A DNA stretch of 9,133 bases from Deltaproteobacteria bacterium (GTDB lineage: Bacteria > Myxococcota > Polyangia > Haliangiales > Haliangiaceae). This document shows, piece after piece, positions 6,028 through 9,133 of the stretch. The notes beneath the pieces are model-generated. The model was not told the origin of the DNA and searched no databases. It worked only from the letters and a program-made list of their open reading frames with translations. The position numbers and the translations under genes were made by a program. Position 1 is the stretch's first letter. Each line of letters begins with the position of its first letter. Location of the stretch: NCBI GenBank assembly GCA_018262455.1, contig JAGSPR010000278.1, forward strand, positions 1 to 9,133. Reading direction: 5' to 3'.

Positions 6028-9000
6028 TCAGAGCTTGGCGGCCTCTTCGATGACCTCGTAGGCCTCGATCGTGTCGCCCACCTTCAGCTCGTTCCAGCCG
6101 GCGATCATCACGCCGCACTCGTAGCCGTTTCCGACCTCGCTGACATCGTCCTTGAAGCGCCGGAGGCTCCCGATCTTGCCCTCGTAGACCTGCACCGCAT
6201 CTCGGATGATGCGGAGGTGAGCCTTGCGGGTGACCTTGCCGTCGGTGACCATGCAGCCCGCGACGACGCCCATCTTGGGGATCGAGAACGTCTCTCGAAC
6301 CTGGAGCTTGCCCATCGCGACCTCGCGCTTGATCGGCGCGAGCAGACCGGCCATGGCGCCCTTCACTTCGTCCAGGGCGTCATAGATGATGTCGTAGAGC
6401 CGGATCTCGACGTTCTCCTGCTCGGCGAGCTTGCTGCTCTTGCCGGCGGGCCGGACGTGGAAGCCAACGATCACGGCATTACCCGCCTTCGCGAGGTTGA
6501 CGTCGCTCTCGGTGATGCCACCGACACCGGTCGCGATCACGACGACTCTCACCTTGTCGGTGGAGAGCTTCGTGAGCGAAGCCTTGAGCGCCTCGGCGGA
6601 GCCCTGGACGTCCGCCTTGAGGACGATCTTCAGCTCCTTGATCGCACCTGCGGAGTTGCGCTCCATCAGGTTCTCGAGCGAGACGCGGCCCTTCGAGGAC
6701 AGCTCCCGCTTGCGCTCCTGCTGGCGGCGGTGTTCGACGACCTGCTTGGCGACCTTGTCGTCCTCGGCCGCGTTCACCTGATCGCCCGCATCCGGCACCC
6801 CATCGAGGCCCAGGACCTCGATCGGCGTCGACGGACCTGCCGATTCGAGCGACTGCCCGCGATCATCGAGCATCGCCCGGACCTTACCGAACGTGCGGCC
6901 GGCGACGAGCATGTCACCGACGCGCAGCGTGCCTTCCTGGATGAGGACGGTCGCCATCGGGCCACGGTTGCGATCGAGGCGCGCCTCGATCACGAGACCA
7001 GACGCCGGCTTGTCGGACGTCGCACGCAGGTTGAGCATCTCGGCCGACAGCGCGATCGACTCGAGCAGCTTGTCGATGTTCTCGCCCTTGAGCGCCGAGA
7101 CGTTGACGTAGATCGTATCGCCACCCCACTCCTCGGGGATGAGGCCGTGATCGGCGAGTTGCTGGCGAACGCGATCGGGTGCCGCATCCGGCATATCGCA
7201 CTTGTTCACCGCGACGATGATCGTGACCTTCGCATCCTTGGCGTGCGACAGCGCCTCGACGGTCTGCGGCATCACGCCGTCATTGGCCGCGACGACGAGC
7301 ACGACGATGTCGGTGGCCTGAGCGCCACGAGCGCGCATCTCGGTGAACGCCTCGTGACCCGGGGTGTCGAGGAACACGATGTCCCCGTGGCCCGGCGAGG
7401 CGACCTTGTACGCGGCGACGTGCTGCGTGATCCCGCCCGACTCGCCCGCAGCGACCTTGGTCTTGCGGATCGCATCGAGTAGCGACGTCTTGCCGTGATC
7501 GACGTGGCCCATGACGGTCACGACCGGTGCACGGGTCTCGACGCCCTCGGACTCGTCGGTCTTGTGGGCGAAGATGTCGTCTTCCTTGAAGGCGACGTTC
7601 TGGACCTCGTAGGCGAACTCGCTCGCCAGCAGCTGCGCGGTCTCGAAGTCGATCGACGCGTTGATGTTGACGCCCGTCATCCCCATGCCCCAGAGCTTCT
7701 TCAGCACCTCGGGGGACTTCACGCCCATGCCGCGGGCGAGGTCACCGATCATCACGGTGTCCTCGATGCGGATCACGCGCTTGTGCTCGGCGGGCGTGGT
7801 CAACGTCGTCGACTTGCCCTTCTTGCCGAGCGGCAGCTTCTTGCGGCCGAAATCGCTCGAACCCGGGCGACCACCCGGACCACGCGGGCCACCGCGCTGC
7901 TGCTGCTGCGCGAACCGACCACGGATCGGGTTGACCGGCTGCGGACCCGGTGCCGGACGACCGGTCATCGGGGTGCGCTCGGTGATCTTGATCCGCGGCG
8001 GCAGCGAGATCACGGTGCCAACGGCAGGCCTGGACGGATCGCGCGGCGCGGTCGGAGCCGGCTCCGGCGCGGCCACGACCGGCTCTTCGGGAGTCTCGGA
8101 AGGTGGTCGCTCGGCCGTGCGTGCACGCGCACGCTCGAGCTCGAGCTCGAACCGACTCCGTGCACCACCGGCGACCTCTTCGGCGGTCGGGGTCCGAGGA
8201 CGGACATACGTGACCTCGGGGCCATTGGTCCCCGTCGACTGGCGAACGCGTGGCGGCAGCGGCGTCGAGGGCGGCGGCTCGGGCGCCACCGGGGGACGCT
8301 GCGCGTGCTGGATCACACGCTCGGCCGTGGCGGCACCTGCAGAGCGCTGGGCCGTATCACCACCGCGGGAGACGACCTGCGGACCGGTGAGGATCACGCG
8401 CGAGCGAGCGGGCTGTGCGTTGGCGGCTGCAGCGACGACAGGCTGTTCGACCACGGGCGGAGCTACTGGTGCAGATGGGACGACCACGGAGCGGGACTCG
8501 ACGGATGGCCGGGCTACGGCCTCGGCGGACGTGCCGTTGGTCTCGGGCTTCGAGGCCTGGACCTCGACGCGCGGTGTGACCACCGGGGGAGTGACCGGCG
8601 CGGGCTCGCGGGTCTCGCGCGATGGGGGCGCGAGGTCCGGAGCTTGCGCAACGACCGGAACCGGCATCGGGGCTGGCGGCGACTCGACCGGAGCCGGTGC
8701 CGGCTTGACGATGACCGCCGGAGTCGGGCGGACGACCGGCTCGACCGGGCGCGGCGCAGCGGGCGCGGTGCGCGGCTGCGCTGCCGGCTCGGCATGGATC
8801 GCGGCGGGCGACTCGTCGGCGACGGCGCGTCGACGGGTGGTAGGAGCCGGCGCGGGAGGCTCGATGGGCGCGCGCTCCACGGAGCGTTCCTCGGGAGCGG
8901 AATCAGCCGCTTTGTCTCCGCTGGACCGGCGCCGAAGCACCGTGCCGGAAGACAGCTTCTGGGTCTGCTGAGGTGCTGCGACGGAGGCTTTCTCCTTTTC

Positions 9001-9133
9001 GAGCGACCGCTTGATGCGCGCGACGTCATCCGCGTCGAGTGAAGACATGTGGTTGTTCACCTCGAGACCGAGCGCACGGATCTTGGCGATGAGGTCCTTG
9101 TTGGGGATCCCGACCTCTTTAGCAATCTCATAC
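6028..9133 (-). CDS. infB: Translation initiation factor IF-2, nearly complete, first codons beyond the window
   Basis: IF2 is the GTPase that places initiator fMet-tRNA on the 30S subunit and promotes 50S joining. About 1034 residues are visible, numbered here from the Tyr codon at 9132-9130. An N-terminal IF2_N domain ([15 protein letters not shown]... to about 40) shows that the true start lies a few codons upstream; the GTG at 9060 is internal to this domain. A linker of about 390 residues (55-445) rich in Pro, Ala, Val, Arg and Glu follows, with a [16 protein letters not shown] segment at its end (409-424). A second IF2_N-like region (452-504) precedes the G domain: G1 GHVDHGKT (542-549), G2 GGIT (566-569), G3 DTPGHE (589-594), G4 NKCD (643-646) and G5 SAL (679-681). 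Domains II to IV run to the C-terminal EAAKL. All GTPase motifs are intact. nusA is the expected upstream neighbour, outside this window. Confidence 0.98.
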   Translation of the reverse strand, partial: YEIAKEVGIPNKDLIAKIRALGLEVNNHMSSLDADDVARIKRSLEKEKASVAAPQQTQKLSSGTVLRRRSSGDKAADSAPEERSVERAPIEPPAPAPTTRRRAVADESPAAIHAEPAAQPRTAPAAPRPVEPVVRPTPAVIVKPAPAPVESPPAPMPVPVVAQAPDLAPPSRETREPAPVTPPVVTPRVEVQASKPETNGTSAEAVARPSVESRSVVVPSAPVAPPVVEQPVVAAAANAQPARSRVILTGPQVVSRGGDTAQRSAGAATAERVIQHAQRPPVAPEPPPSTPLPPRVRQSTGTNGPEVTYVRPRTPTAEEVAGGARSRFELELERARARTAERPPSETPEEPVVAAPEPAPTAPRDPSRPAVGTVISLPPRIKITERTPMTGRPAPGPQPVNPIRGRFAQQQQRGGPRGPGGRPGSSDFGRKKLPLGKKGKSTTLTTPAEHKRVIRIEDTVMIGDLARGMGVKSPEVLKKLWGMGMTGVNINASIDFETAQLLASEFAYEVQNVAFKEDDIFAHKTDESEGVETRAPVVTVMGHVDHGKTSLLDAIRKTKVAAGESGGITQHVAAYKVASPGHGDIVFLDTPGHEAFTEMRARGAQATDIVVLVVAANDGVMPQTVEALSHAKDAKVTIIVAVNKCDMPDAAPDRVRQQLADHGLIPEEWGGDTIYVNVSALKGENIDKLLESIALSAEMLNLRATSDKPASGLVIEARLDRNRGPMATVLIQEGTLRVGDMLVAGRTFGKVRAMLDDRGQSLESAGPSTPIEVLGLDGVPDAGDQVNAAEDDKVAKQVVEHRRQQERKRELSSKGRVSLENLMERNSAGAIKELKIVLKADVQGSAEALKASLTKLSTDKVRVVVIATGVGGITESDVNLAKAGNAVIVGFHVRPAGKSSKLAEQENVEIRLYDIIYDALDEVKGAMAGLLAPIKREVAMGKLQVRETFSIPKMGVVAGCMVTDGKVTRKAHLRIIRDAVQVYEGKIGSLRRFKDDVSEVGNGYECGVMIAGWNELKVGDTIEAYEVIEEAAKL

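Noticed and set aside
7495..9042. 515-codon open frame on the plus strand opposite infB
   Set aside because: It is antisense to the unambiguous IF2 gene. Its product is dominated by Arg, Gly, Leu and Asp as expected from the complement of a GC-rich Pro/Ala/Val-coding strand, and shows no domain.
9058..9060. GTG at 9060 as the infB start
   Set aside because: The 24 codons upstream to the window edge continue the IF2_N domain ([14 protein letters not shown]), so the true start is outside the window.

Overview
The window is a GC-rich bacterial chromosomal segment with every supported gene on the minus strand. It is the conserved translation and RNA-processing operon usually ordered infB, ylxP (DUF503), rbfA, nrnA-type DHH phosphoesterase, truB, rpsO, pnp. 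Read in the direction of transcription (right to left), infB enters from the right edge with only its first few codons missing. pnp leaves at the left edge after 322 codons. The gene order, high GC, very long Pro/Ala/Val-rich linker in IF2, and lipoproteins with an Asp/Ala/Pro-rich spacer after the lipid-anchor cysteine suggest a myxobacterium-like organism (Myxococcota, former Deltaproteobacteria). This placement is inferred from style and synteny only.

Layout by region: 9133-6028 infB (IF2); 6004-5603 ylxP/DUF503 with a C-terminal tail; 5544-5125 rbfA; 5128-4073 DHH/DHHA1 phosphoesterase, overlapping rbfA by ATGA; 4043-2991 a putative diheme c-type cytochrome lipoprotein; 2970-2092 truB; 1993-1718 rpsO (GTG start); 1710-1168 an unrecognised Cys-containing lipoprotein; 1167-967 an intergenic region relatively rich in AT, with a candidate promoter and a small palindrome; 966-1 the pnp N-terminal part. 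No stretch longer than about 200 bases lacks a gene. I saw no tRNA, rRNA, mobile element or CRISPR array.

The core genes cooperate in translation initiation (IF2), 30S maturation (RbfA, S15), tRNA modification (TruB, Psi55) and RNA turnover (PNPase for long RNA, the NrnA-like enzyme for the final short oligonucleotides). The unusual part is two envelope genes inserted among them: the cytochrome lipoprotein between nrnA and truB, and the small lipoprotein between rpsO and pnp. Neither has an obvious link to translation. They are the best candidates for something lineage-specific. I do not see convincing evidence of a wholly new multi-gene system.
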